Assembly (NCBI GenBank): GCA_012934845.2
Contig: WNNJ02002688.1
Location: forward strand, 1 to 64,000
Direction: 5' to 3'
Origin: Pomphorhynchus laevis
Taxonomy: Eukaryota; Acanthocephala; Palaeacanthocephala; Echinorhynchida; Pomphorhynchidae
DNA: 64,000 nt
Both the position numbers and the translations under genes were made by a program. Every line of letters begins with the position of its first letter. Within the stretch, counting starts at the first letter, position 1. A model generated the notes under the pieces. The model was not told the DNA's origin, did not search any database, and saw nothing but the letters and a program-made list of their open reading frames with translations. Shown here piece by piece: positions 22,961-33,305 of the stretch.

Positions 22961-23994
22961 GTTTTATTAAGTTGATAAAAGAAATCAATATGAAAAATAT
23001 TTGCATACCGCTTAGTTTCGATAAATAAAAGAACACTCAATACATATTTACAAGTATCCCAATCACCATGGTTACAACACATGGCTTTTGATTTATTTAC
23101 TCGAATATCATGAACTTATCATGTATGGTATGTTTGGAACAACGTTTTAGTTTACTGTTATATAAAATACAATAAAATATATAATAATGAAAATGTGAGA
23201 ATATTATCCGTAAAAAACTGCCGAATATAATAAATAAAATTAACCGTCTCAAAGATCAAAAAGAAAAACAAATACCACTAATCTCTCCACAAATAAATAA
23301 TAAAAACCAATAAGTGAACAGTCAATTTATAATATAATATATTATATATTCGGCAGTATATAATATACTGCCGAATCACTTTTGTGATTGGCTGTGGACT
23401 TTGCAATAATGATGATTACTTTTCAAAAATCATCATTGTGATGAATCATTCTAAACTGTGATTGAGGATATCTAAACACTCTTATAATATGAACTTACTG
23501 ATGAATACTGTTAAATAATTATAACTTTTACTGTTATATAATTAAAATATAAAATATAATAAAATATATTTTAATATAAAAATGTGATAACATTATCCAC
23601 AACTATTGAAAATAATCATTTTTAAATTGCCTCGTCAGCGCATATAGGAATACTGGAATCAACAAATTTATTTGTTTGATGCATAAATACTCAGAATACT
23701 ATTCGATGATCGTTCTCTAATATATATTAGAAGGTTTAATACATACAATGACCATGTCTTTTGCATAAAAGCCATCTGGACTCTACTGAAATCAGTAGGG
23801 TCCAGATTTTAAGAATGTTTAGAGATCCTCTGCAATCAGGGGACAGGCTTGGTGCCGTTAATAGTAAGGGTGTATGGAATTGGATATCATGAAGGAAGGA
23901 TTCTGTAGCTGGTTTTCAATGCGAAAGTCACCTTGTGTGACCTAGCAACTATTCAATATATACATATATACATATATATGTATATATTTATATA
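22961..23994. other. A+T-rich sequence with small inverted repeats
   Basis: Contains CTGCCGAATATA at 23219 and its inverse TATATTCGGCAG ending at 23361, a near-perfect palindrome around 23352-23382, a direct repeat of about 75 bp (23150-23220 and 23525-23605) and the hairpin at 23774-23807. No coding signal was found. Confidence 0.5.
23774..23807. repeat. 15-bp hairpin with AAAT loop
   Basis: ATCTGGACTCTACTG and CAGTAGGGTCCAGAT pair over 15 positions with a single T-G pair and a 4-nt loop. The stem is long for chance but short for a microRNA precursor. Confidence 0.65.
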
Positions 23995-24130
23995 TATGAT
24001 AAGGTAGTCTGCTCTACTTGTAATCATACTCTGGTTTTTGGTAACATTTACAATTATAAAACTGGAGTTTATTAGCTCCAGGAGCACAGTTAAACACAGT
24101 CCGATTTAACACTGCAATTAAAATTAATAA
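23995..24130 (+). repeat. Fragment of the 360-bp repeat family
   Basis: GATAAGGTAGTCTGCTCTAC through TTTATTAGCTCCAGGAGCAC matches the second half of the 360-bp unit at 25681-26040. Confidence 0.7.
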
Positions 24131-24955
24131 TCCTAAATCAATAAATCAAAATTTAATAATTAGATAATAAAATACTAACTGTTATTAACTATGGAAAACT
24201 GCATTATTCAATATAATATATATAATATCTATATTATTATATGCACCAAATACTCCTCAAACTTTGGCTGTCTAGATTACTATATTGCCGCCCCGTAACA
24301 TCCTTTATTTATTCAAGTGATTTCAATGATTATCTCCGCAGAATAAAAAAAATTAATTTTTCAACAGTAACAATGAATGTACAAATATATCAACTTAAAA
24401 TTATGAAACGAAATATAGATGACTAGTTTAAAAATAGGAATTAATTGCGAAAATAGGTAGGTTTTCAAATTGAAGGAAGATCCTTACCCTACCAACGCTG
24501 ATTTAGTTTGAAATCAGAAATTATTTTAATTAAATTTGTAATCAATACAACAGACGAGTCGAGTGTTGGTCAGCCATCATTAAAAGCACAAACGTGAAGC
24601 GTAGCTATTTGATCAGTAGCTGATGAGCTCCACCAATAATGAAATGTAGAGTATTGCTGTTGGCTTATATATGATTAAAACCAGTATATATTTTTATCAA
24701 GTATATACTTGTTATTATCAAGTATATCTATATAAAAATCTATTTACCAAATTGAAATTAAATATTTAATTTAATGATAAAAATAGAATTGAAAGTTTTG
24801 ATTGATAAGTTTTTGATATTATCAACCAAGTTATTAACGTGGTGTTATGTACTTACGTTTTGAATGCATTTAATAAATGTTTTAAATATTCAATTTTTTG
24901 ATAAAAGTAAAATTGAAAGTTTTATAAATTTTTTATTGATTGATGTTATCAAACA
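24131..24955. other. A+T-rich sequence with short Naiad-like tail similarity
   Basis: Around 24130-24200 there is weak similarity to the Naiad-like A/T tail (AATCAAAATTTAATAATTAG). No coding signal was found in the rest. Confidence 0.4.
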
Positions 24956-24959
24956 TAGC

Positions 24960-25450
24960 ATTTTGATATACGTGAGCCAATAAGTTTCATTTTTTACAAT
25001 AGTCGATGCTGCCAAAAACTAAAAATCGATTACATGTTTAACATACTTCCTTATCACTCCTAGTGCTTATGGTAGCCGGTAGCACTCATCAGTAGGGTGA
25101 ACTACCATCAGTCGTTTCGGCTGCCTTGTGATATATTTAAAAGGCATCTCCGAGAATTTGCTAACGTAGTAGCATGGGCATAGCCTCTTTAAACTAATAA
25201 CGTGCTTTCCGGATCATCCTAATTTATTCAGCAGGAATTTTACTTGCTGTCGTTGCTTGCTTTCTCACAGGACCCCTTTAGACGATATAGTTTTATAATT
25301 TAATCGCAGAATGTGTAAAACTGTGCTCCTGGAGCCAATAAGCTCCAGTTTTAAAGTTGTAAATTTTGCCAAAAACCGGAGTTCGATTACATGCAGAGCA
25401 AACTTCCTTATCAGTACTACCATCAGTCGTTTCAGCTGCCTTCAGACATA
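24960..25450 (-). repeat. Two 360-bp family units in inverted orientation
   Basis: Read on the minus strand, this contains the same landmarks as the units at 25466-26597 (for example on the plus strand CTCATCAGTAGGGTGAACTA, TCGTTTCGGCTGCCTTGTGA and GTCGTTGCTTGCTTTCTCAC). One unit is nearly whole (about 25040-25300) and one is internally deleted (25310-25450). Confidence 0.8.
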
Positions 25451-25465
25451 TTTAAAATGAAACTG

Positions 25466-26597
25466 TATCCTCTAAATAGATCCTATGAGAAAACAAACAA
25501 CGACAATTAAATTGATTGATGTGTGCTGCGGGCCACTATCATCTCGGCTAGGTGTGATAAGGAAGTCTGCTCTGCATGTAATCGAACTACGATTTTTGAC
25601 AATATCTACGATTTAACAACTGAAGCTTATTAGCTCCCGAAGAACAGTTTAACACTATCAATTCCAAAATTATAAAAATGTATCCTCCAAAGGATCCTGT
25701 GAGAAAGCAAGCAACGACAACAAGTAAAATTCCTGCCGAATAAAATTAGGATGGTCCAGAAAGCACATGGTTAGTTTAAAGAGGCTAGGCCCATGCTACT
25801 ACGTTAGAAAATTTTCGGAAATGCCTATTCAAAATATCACGAGGCAGCCGAAACAACTGATGACAGTTCGCCCTACTGATGAGTGCTGCCGGCTACCATC
25901 AGCTCGTCTATGAGTGATAAGAAAGTCTTCTCTACTTGTAATCGAACTCCGGCTTTTGGCAACATCTACAATTATGAAACTGAGTCTTTTTAGCTCCCGA
26001 AGCACAGTTTAACACTATCAATTACAAAATTATAAAAATGTATTCTCCGAAGGATCCTGTGAGATAGCAAGCAGCGACAGCAATTAAAATTCCTGCCGAA
26101 TAAAATTAGCATGATCCGGAAAGCATATGGTTAGTTTAAAGAGGCTAGGCCCATGCTACTACATTAGAAAATTCTCGAAGATGCCTATTTAAAATATCAC
26201 GAGGCAGCCGAAACGACCGATGGTAGTTCACCCTATTGTTAAGTGCTGCCGGCTACCATCAGCTCGTCTAGGAGTGATAAGAAAGTCTGCTCTACTTGTA
26301 ATCGAACTCCGGTTTTGCCAACATCTACAATTATGAAACTGAAGCTTATTAGCTCCCGGAGCACTGTTTAACACAATTGGATTTAAAATTATAAAATTGT
26401 ATCATCTAGCGATATCTTTTGAGAAAGCAAACAACTACAGCGATAAAAATTCCTGCCGAATAAAATTAGGATAATCCGGAAAGCACATGATTAGTTTAAA
26501 AAGGCTAAACAAATGCTATAACGTTATATAATTCTCGGAGATTTAAACTATCACGAGGCAGCCGAAACAACTGATAGTAGTTCGCCCTACTAATGAG
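25466..26597 (+). repeat. Tandem 360-bp repeat, four units
   Basis: The landmark GATCCTGTGAGA is at 25693 and 26053 and the following GAGAAAGCAA-type segment recurs at 26421, exactly 360 bp apart each time. A first unit starting near 25466 lacks about 146 bp. Units share GAGGCAGCCGAAACAACTGA, CTCATTAGT-like and TTATTAGCTCCCGGAGCAC segments with about 10-15 percent visible divergence. They are non-coding. A related unit occurs at 39830-40920, so this is a dispersed family and not only a local satellite. Confidence 0.85.
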
Positions 26598-26766
26598 TAG
26601 TGTGATACAAATACAGCAACATTGTTAACACTTAATATTTACGACATGCTTAAGAAAACACATTAGTAGTATTAATTATCATATGTGCGTGCATACGTTG
26701 ACAATCGCCTAACATTTAGTCTTAGTCACGGCATGTGGTAATCATTGAAATGATTCAGCTGCACAT

Positions 26767-27906
26767 ATGCCCTTTGTTATCCGAAAAATGTCGAAAAAAG
26801 TAAGTGCGGAGCTTCAAAAGAACTCTATGATGTGCAATTCAACGAATTTTGTCGGAATTCCTGTTAAAGAAGGACTAGAACAAGCTTATCTAGATGGAAT
26901 TCAACACAACACGAAGGTCAGTAACGTTTCTACTTTTTCTGGTAATGGGGAGATGCTTCCACCCATACCAAAACAAAAGAATCTTATAATTATTAAGCCT
27001 AAACTTCCGTTACAACGACATAATCTATTCGAAAAATTTCTAAAGAATTTTTGTGCAAATTATCCCTCGAGGATAATATTCAATAACGTGAAGTTTCTTC
27101 ATTCCGAAATCAAAATCTCCTTTGCAACGGCGGACATGGCAAAGGAGTATACTGGGTTTTTCAGATCGTATTTGTCTAATTTTGGTGAACTTACTGAGAA
27201 ACCTATCCTATCCACCTTGAAAGTAACGAACCTCCCCTGTTGGGTTGACGATGGAGACCTCGAAAATCTCTGCGCATCTTTTAAGGTCAGTAATTTTAGA
27301 CTATTGAAAGGAAAGGACGGGGTACCTATCCCCGTCGGATTTTGCTCCGCCCCTATAGATAGGGCAGAAACACTTGACAAGTCAAATTACAACCCGTTTA
27401 TGGGTCTCAATCTCAGGTTTCAGTTAATTGAAAGTGATGAATTCACTTTCCCCCACTGCAGTCGGTGTCACAAATGGGGGCATTGGTCCTCCAGCTGCAG
27501 TGGGACACCTACCTGTGGGGTATGCGGTTCCGCTAATTGCCCCGCCTTACTGTCCGACGTACGTTGTGTAGCCGCCCCGTCCTGTTCTAACTGCGGGGGG
27601 TGCCATCCTGCCTGGGGCAGGAAATGTGGAATTTTCAAAGATTATAGGAATCGTTTCCAGAAACCATCTAAGACTCCTGCCTCCTTTTCACAAGCATCCT
27701 CTTATCGGATGGATGATGCGGACATTATAAAACTCATCGACGTGAAAAATGAAGTTTCATATAGAAAGCTACAGAATCTAATCCTGATGGCCCTGGGTTC
27801 GGTAGGGCCCAATCCCTCCGTACCGGCTTCTAAAGTATTACCGGAATCAAAGAAGAGGGGGCTTCGGCCCATACTGTCCCCCCACTCAAGATCGGTAAAA
27901 TGCTGA
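26767..27906 (+). CDS. LINE ORF1 protein with three zinc knuckles (family J)
   Basis: The protein has 379 residues and an intact frame. Residues about 75-215 form an RNA-recognition-like region (KNLIIIKPKLPLQRHNLFEK, STLKVTNLPCWVDDGDLENL). Three cysteine clusters follow: CSRCHKWGHWSSSC, CGVCGSANCPALLSDVRC and CSNCGGCHPAWGRKC. The C-terminal third is basic and Ser/Pro-rich. ORF1 proteins of this kind bind the element's RNA and form the ribonucleoprotein particle needed for retrotransposition. Its decayed relative lies at 9671-10745. The start at 26767 is the first ATG; a second (MSKK) is eight codons on. Confidence 0.85.
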   Translation: MPFVIRKMSKKVSAELQKNSMMCNSTNFVGIPVKEGLEQAYLDGIQHNTKVSNVSTFSGNGEMLPPIPKQKNLIIIKPKLPLQRHNLFEKFLKNFCANYPSRIIFNNVKFLHSEIKISFATADMAKEYTGFFRSYLSNFGELTEKPILSTLKVTNLPCWVDDGDLENLCASFKVSNFRLLKGKDGVPIPVGFCSAPIDRAETLDKSNYNPFMGLNLRFQLIESDEFTFPHCSRCHKWGHWSSSCSGTPTCGVCGSANCPALLSDVRCVAAPSCSNCGGCHPAWGRKCGIFKDYRNRFQKPSKTPASFSQASSYRMDDADIIKLIDVKNEVSYRKLQNLILMALGSVGPNPSVPASKVLPESKKRGLRPILSPHSRSVKC

Positions 27907-28046
27907 GTGGCAAACAGCATAGGGGAAATGAAGATGCTGCCCAGGGGCAAGTACCGACCCCGGATGGGGCTAGTGGCAGGAAGGGTAACCTTCCTGCACC
28001 TAGCTCTGTCTAGGTAGGCAATCCCCCTTCCAACTAATCCATCACA

Positions 28047-30498
28047 ATGCAGAGTACTCGTGAGCCTTTTTCACTGAATGTCATTCAGTGGAACTCGGGA
28101 GGTGCTTCTGCCCTTAGACTTTTATCCGGTAGAGATGCAGATGTTATAGTCCTTCAGGAGACTCGGTCTATCCGTCTTCCCCAGGACATTACTCGATTTA
28201 TCCCAAAGCATATCTGTTCCCACTACACTCCGTACATAACCCCGCCTCACTCATCTTCATCTCAAGGTCTTTTAACCCAGGTTAAATGCTCCTTAAGGTC
28301 TTCCCTCCTACTAAACTATTCTTGTCCAGCCCTGTCTTGTTTAGTTATTTCACTCTGTAAGAACGGTAAACGCCTCAGTCTAGCCAATGTCTACATCCGG
28401 CCAGGGGAGATTCACAAGAACCGCGACCTCCTGGATGGTATTATTGATAGCGGCTATGACATGATACTTGGAGACTTCAACGACAGAACTGGTCGTTGGA
28501 TCAACGCATCACTTCGCAGAGCTAGGAACGGTTATCTTATTCACAAACCACCGTCCCCCACCTTTCATTGCACATCAACAAATTCAATCCTCGACATTTT
28601 ACTGCTTCACTCAAGGTGGTTGCTTAAACCTCTCTGTACGGAGCAGTCGCGCCAACAATTGTCCACCTCTCATGACCTAATTCGTTGGAGAATTGAGGAA
28701 GATACATTGCTTCGAAGGAGGTTTCACTTTGATCCGATCAGAGTAGCCTTCTTTCAGGCGGCTATCCGACTCTTTCCCCGAATAGGAAATCAGAGTCTGA
28801 CCAAATTTAATACCTACCTCTTTTCGCAAGCTACCGCGATTCTATCGTCTACCTATAAAGGTCGTATATACAATCCCACTCCGACGAAACTCAAGGTCCT
28901 AGCAAAATTACTGAACCTCCCTAATCTCTCTGCTTCCGCCAAACAGGCCCTCTCGAATGAATACTGGAGCACTAGATACAGGTTCCAGCTGAGTAGGGAT
29001 AGGACGAGTATTGCTCGCCTTAATCCTTCTCAGTCTTCCTTTTTGGAAGATTTTCAAGAAGGAGAAGTTTGTTTGCTGGAAGGATAGAGCATTGGGTTGG
29101 ATAGGGAATGTAGGCCTTGAAAAAGTTTTGGAGGAGTCACTAACCCTACACAACTATGGAGCCACTCAATCACCTCAACCAATCCCGCCTTGGTGTAACT
29201 TCAGGAGTAGGGATATATCTGTTACGGATATTCTTAACTCCTGGGGTCCACTCCCGGGCACCTCCAAATCCGTCGTTCCACTTTCTTCTCGGGTCTGTCA
29301 GCTTTTGACAGCTGATCAGAGAAGAGAGGTGGCCGTCACAATGCTTTTAGCCTCTCCATCCGATGTAGCAGGCATCAATATTAGTAAGCGTGTTTTTATT
29401 CCTAAGAAAAAATCCTGCTCATGTCCTAAAGACCTGCGTCCCATTTCGATTCAAAATTCCCTCGTGTCTATTTACGAAAAAGCGCTTGCGCGTAAAATCC
29501 GCGACCATTTAAGTAGGCGTAATTTGATCCCTCCAGGTTTTCATGGGTTCGTCAAAGGTCGCTCGGTCCATTCAGCAGTAGGTGAGGTGGAACAGTTTTG
29601 TCGGGAGAATAGCCATCGCCTAGTTGTGGCTATTTTCCTTGACTTTTCTGCTGCATTTGATCGTATCTCCATTCCTTTTGTGATCTCTTCTCTACGGTCC
29701 CTCGGGTTGCCTGCGAGAATTGTGAACAGGGTGGAGATCCTGCTGTACACCAAGCGGTTTTATTATGAAGACGACCCTGATGCGCGTCAGTTCTATCCTA
29801 TTACGGGTGTGCCTCAAGGTTCACCTCTTTCTCCTATCTTATATCTTGCTGCCTCCATTAATCTATTTAAAATATTTAAACGCGAACAACGTCTGGTGGT
29901 GTATGCTGATGACACCACAGCCCTGTTCTCTGGACACAGGTGCAAAGACGTAGTCTCTGACATCAGCCGCTTCTTTTTAAGATTAAAAGACCTTTTACCC
30001 ATATCCAATCTTATTTTAAACTCCGCCAAATCGCAGGCGGTTGTCTTTCATGGCACCACCGCAACAAAGAAAAAACTTAAGAGATTAGCACTCTCTGCAC
30101 TCTCTTCCATATTTGCCTTTGAACCACTCCCCACCTTCACAAGTCGAGTAAAATACCTGGGGTTCACCGTTACGGTGAACTGGTCGGCGAAAGCTGACCT
30201 GGATAGACTTAAACGTATCCTGAAGAAAGCTAGGTGGGCTCTGAAACGGGCTCAGCATCTGTCATTGAAAGGGAAAACCCAGGTGCGCCTTTGGGGTACC
30301 TGGGCTATCTCGGGACTTGTCTTCTTCTCAAGAGGACGTCCCCCAGAGCAAAGGCTAAGGTTTCTTAAGCTCCTCGTCTCTCGTTTACCAAGCATAGTCC
30401 GCGCCGATTGGATTCTTCGGGGGGTGAAAGACCCCGGGTGGTTCAGTCGGAAGGCGGCGTGTTGGATCGGTTGGGGGCTCAGATCCCCCTGGACCTGA
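28047..30498 (+). CDS. LINE ORF2: APE endonuclease and reverse transcriptase (family J), one frameshift
   Basis: Endonuclease motifs are VIQWNSGG, VLQETRSIRL, LGDFNDRTGRW, NSILDILL and SHDLIRW. RT motifs are RPISIQNSLV, IFLDFSAAFDRI, TGVPQGSPLSPILY and VYADDTTALFSG. The first frame (28047-29087) and the second (29011-30498) overlap; comparison with 15371-15420 places the shift at the T-run around 29040, where this copy has five T and one base too many. With that single base aside, 817 codons are open. It nicks target DNA and reverse-transcribes the element RNA. No RNase H domain is present. A true mutation and a homopolymer sequencing error are both possible. Confidence 0.85.
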
Positions 30499-30639
30499 GG
30501 CCATAGAAGAAGAAAAGAGTTAGAAGACTGAAGAGCTACTGACTTTCTATTGTTGTGTCTGATCTGGTTTATTGCATGTTTCTTTTTCTCTTTTTTTTGT
30601 GTAGTTAAGAAAGTCTTTATTTATTTATTTATCTTTGTT

Positions 30640-30904
30640 ATCCAATATTGTTCCGTTTGCTTGCTTTTTGATGTACTAGGAATATTTGCATCTATAACAA
30701 GCACGCTCATTGAATGTTCAGGATTTTCAACTACATACGTTGCTAAACCATCCCTGCCTGCACATTTTGTCTTATCAACCGTACTTCTACAATTCATACG
30801 CATATTCAGTTGATTACCAGTTTCGCTCATGTTTGGGCTTTGCAAACACTGCACGTGCAAAGGTAGATTAAACTCTTAGATTCGCGGTTAAAATTACTTC
30901 TCAC
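30640..30904. other. Unassigned sequence after LINE
   Basis: Normal-complexity sequence with no long frame. It may be the original flank of the LINE insertion. Confidence 0.4.
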
Positions 30905-31105
30905 TGAGTATTGGAATAATTAAATCAGCTAACTGAGTCTACGTATTGTTATATAATTTTAAAATAAACAAAACATAATAATGCTAAATCAAAATTTAAT
31001 AATTAAATAATAAAATTAATAATTGTTTTTAGATTTTCTATAATTTTTATCAAGTTAAAAAATAAAAATAAAAAAAATTAAAATAAACGTCATTTTTATG
31101 AATGT
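30905..31105 (-). repeat. Naiad-like 3' tail, minus orientation
   Basis: AAATCAGCTAACTGAGTCTA through TGCTAAATCAAAATTTAATA and ATAAACGTCATTTTTATGAA match the inverse of 14140-14325 almost base for base. It lacks the GC-rich block. Confidence 0.8.
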
Positions 31106-31905
31106 TATGATGTTTTCACATTTTGATGTATTATGCATACCCATGCAACATAAACATCTTATATAATTGAAGCTAATGTTTAATCTAGAAGTTTCCTTTC
31201 GTATTGGAGTTCTGTTATGTGATTTCAAACTTCGATTTATGGCTTTATTACTAATTAATACCCGTTTCACAACATGATGATGGACTGAACTCACATGAAC
31301 TATATAACGAGCACCTTTGAATTTCTCGTACAACTTACTATGCCATGCACCACTCTCATTTTTATAAATCTATGCATCCAAATAGTTCATGCCATTTAAA
31401 TTTGGTTGGTATAAATTTCAGTTCCGAAAAGCTATTTAGATTATTGAGAAATGTTTATAGTTATTTGACACCATACTAAGATAATATCGTCCACGGATCT
31501 TATTTAAAGCGAAGGTTTCAATTTCTTTGTGGCAATGAAGGCGCTCTCAACATAAGCTACATACAGTTCGGCATATGTAGGAGTTACGAGGCTGAAGTAC
31601 CAATATCCTGTTTCAATAGCGTATCGTCAAATTCAAAACTGTTTGATTGCAACACTACTCTTAGCAGGTTACAGACCCGATCAACAAAATCCTGCTCCTT
31701 ATCCCATTTCAGTAATTGGCGGATTGCTTGTATACCGTTATCTGTTGGGATGGAGGTGTACATCCGATGTGCATATAATTGATTGAGGACTAATAGTGTT
31801 CTATATAGTTTCGAATTGTCTGATAAAGTCATCAATGCTTGTAATGACAGAAGAGAATCATTCCAAGAACGGATACAACTGTAGATTAAATAACGTGACA
31901 ATTTT
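31106..31905 (-). mobile_element. Conventional-type Penelope RT fossil
   Basis: On the minus strand, YTSIPTDNGIQAIRQLLKW, LLRVVLQSNSFEFDD and YAELYVAYVESAF, then a DD-containing segment and a thumb (LYEKFKGARYIVHVSS, VKRVLISNKAINRSLKSHN), match RT regions of Penelope-like elements of the usual animal clades, not the Naiad-like family of this window. It is truncated at both ends and broken in several places; no endonuclease was found. Confidence 0.75.
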
Positions 31906-33305
31906 GTCTTCTTGCATCTCAGCTTAGGCCAAATTCAAAAAATATAACAAAAAAAGAGCAAAATGCAAAATATGAAGGTAAACAAAATTGCGATCAATAG
32001 CTGATGGCATTCATAGGATCGATAGTACTAGCCGGCAAGTCAAATTCGAAACGAAAATAAGCTTATTACGTTAGATAAAAATAATATAAAAAACTAGCGA
32101 ATTTAGTGACAACTTCAAACAATCAAACGAGTCGGATACAAACAAGTCACATACATATATTAGCGTTGTATTATAATATAATATTTTAATATTATATATA
32201 ATATTATATAATAATATTATATAATAATATAATATTTTAGTAAATAAAAATGTATTTTAAACTTAATAAATATTTAATATTCATGAAATATTCAATAATT
32301 CAATATTTCATGATTATTTAATATTTTGTGATTAGTTTTTTCGTGAACCACTTAAATTCTATAATATAAATCGGACGGTGGCATTTACAAGAATAATCCC
32401 ATTGTGACTTCTATGGATTCATCAAGTGAATCTATTTCAGTGTTACATTAAATTAAGATACATGTATATAAAATAAGGTACACGATTATTGAAGAATTTC
32501 AGTAATGATATCTTTAATTAAAATAAATTTCAAACGACAAATCTGTTGTAGATCCTTAACATGCATCATTAACATGTAAATGTTATAAAAATGTAGATAT
32601 TGCATGTTACAACGTTGTAACATGCAAATCTATAAATTGCGGCAAACGTTGTATTGCGGTAAAATGCCTATAATTTGCCGTAAGCTGAATAGAAGCAAAG
32701 TTGACCGCATTCAGGATTAAGCCGTAAGCTGTATATAAGCTTACGTATATCGCTTTTTTGTACATTGATTAAAGTTCTTATGGATTGATGTTCTTATATC
32801 TAATTAAGTTTTGGATTGAGCCAATAAAACCGACCACTTATTGACCAGTAATGCCCTGTTAATGTTGGGAAATTTATCCACATTTTGCAACTCAGCATTA
32901 TGTGATAAAAAGATAAACTTGAGCGTTATTTATCAGTTAATAATTCAAGTTTAAATTTCTTGTGTTAAAAGTCAAGAGAAACTATTGCTGGATTTCAACT
33001 CTTATTTTAAAAATCATACAAATATTTATAATTCAAATTTTTAATTAAAAAACTTTTTTGTAAAAAAATATTTCAATTCATTCGAATTTATTAATTTTAC
33101 TGATAATTAAGATGCATGTATATAAAATAAGGTACACGATTATAGAAAAATTTCAGAAATGCTATCTTTAATTAAAGATGAAAAGTTGACTGCATTCAGG
33201 ATTAACTGAGCTAAACAGTAAAATTAATGCATTTGGAACAAGAATGTTTGTATTTAGTTAATCTTGTTTTAAACAACAAAAATGAATTGTAGAATTTCGT
33301 CACCA
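31906..33305. other. Sequence downstream of PSMB5
   Basis: A/T-rich, with AT palindromes at 32170-32240 and a direct repeat of about 80 bp (32456-32535 and 33109-33185, landmark GTATATAAAATAAGGTACAC). A second shared piece (GCATTCAGGATTAA) occurs near 32708 and 33190. No further gene was found. Confidence 0.5.

Larger units (their letters stand above)
26650..30636 (+). mobile_element. Nearly whole Jockey-like LINE (family J)
   Basis: ORF1 (26767-27906) and ORF2 (28047-30498) are in order, followed by a short 3' untranslated region and a TTTAT-repeat tail ending near 30636. The 5' limit is an estimate; I found no target-site duplication. Zinc-knuckle ORF1 and an APE endonuclease plus RT without RNase H place it nearest the Jockey group. 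It is the best preserved LINE of the window. Confidence 0.85.

Noticed and set aside
25310-25450. tRNA-derived SINE in the 360-bp family (AGTTCGATTAC resembles a B box)
   Set aside because: No matching A box at the right distance and no cloverleaf could be drawn; the resemblance is only over about ten bases.
24960-26597. CRISPR-like array
   Set aside because: Units are 360 bp long, vary in sequence and orientation, and have no short repeat-spacer pattern; the context is animal.
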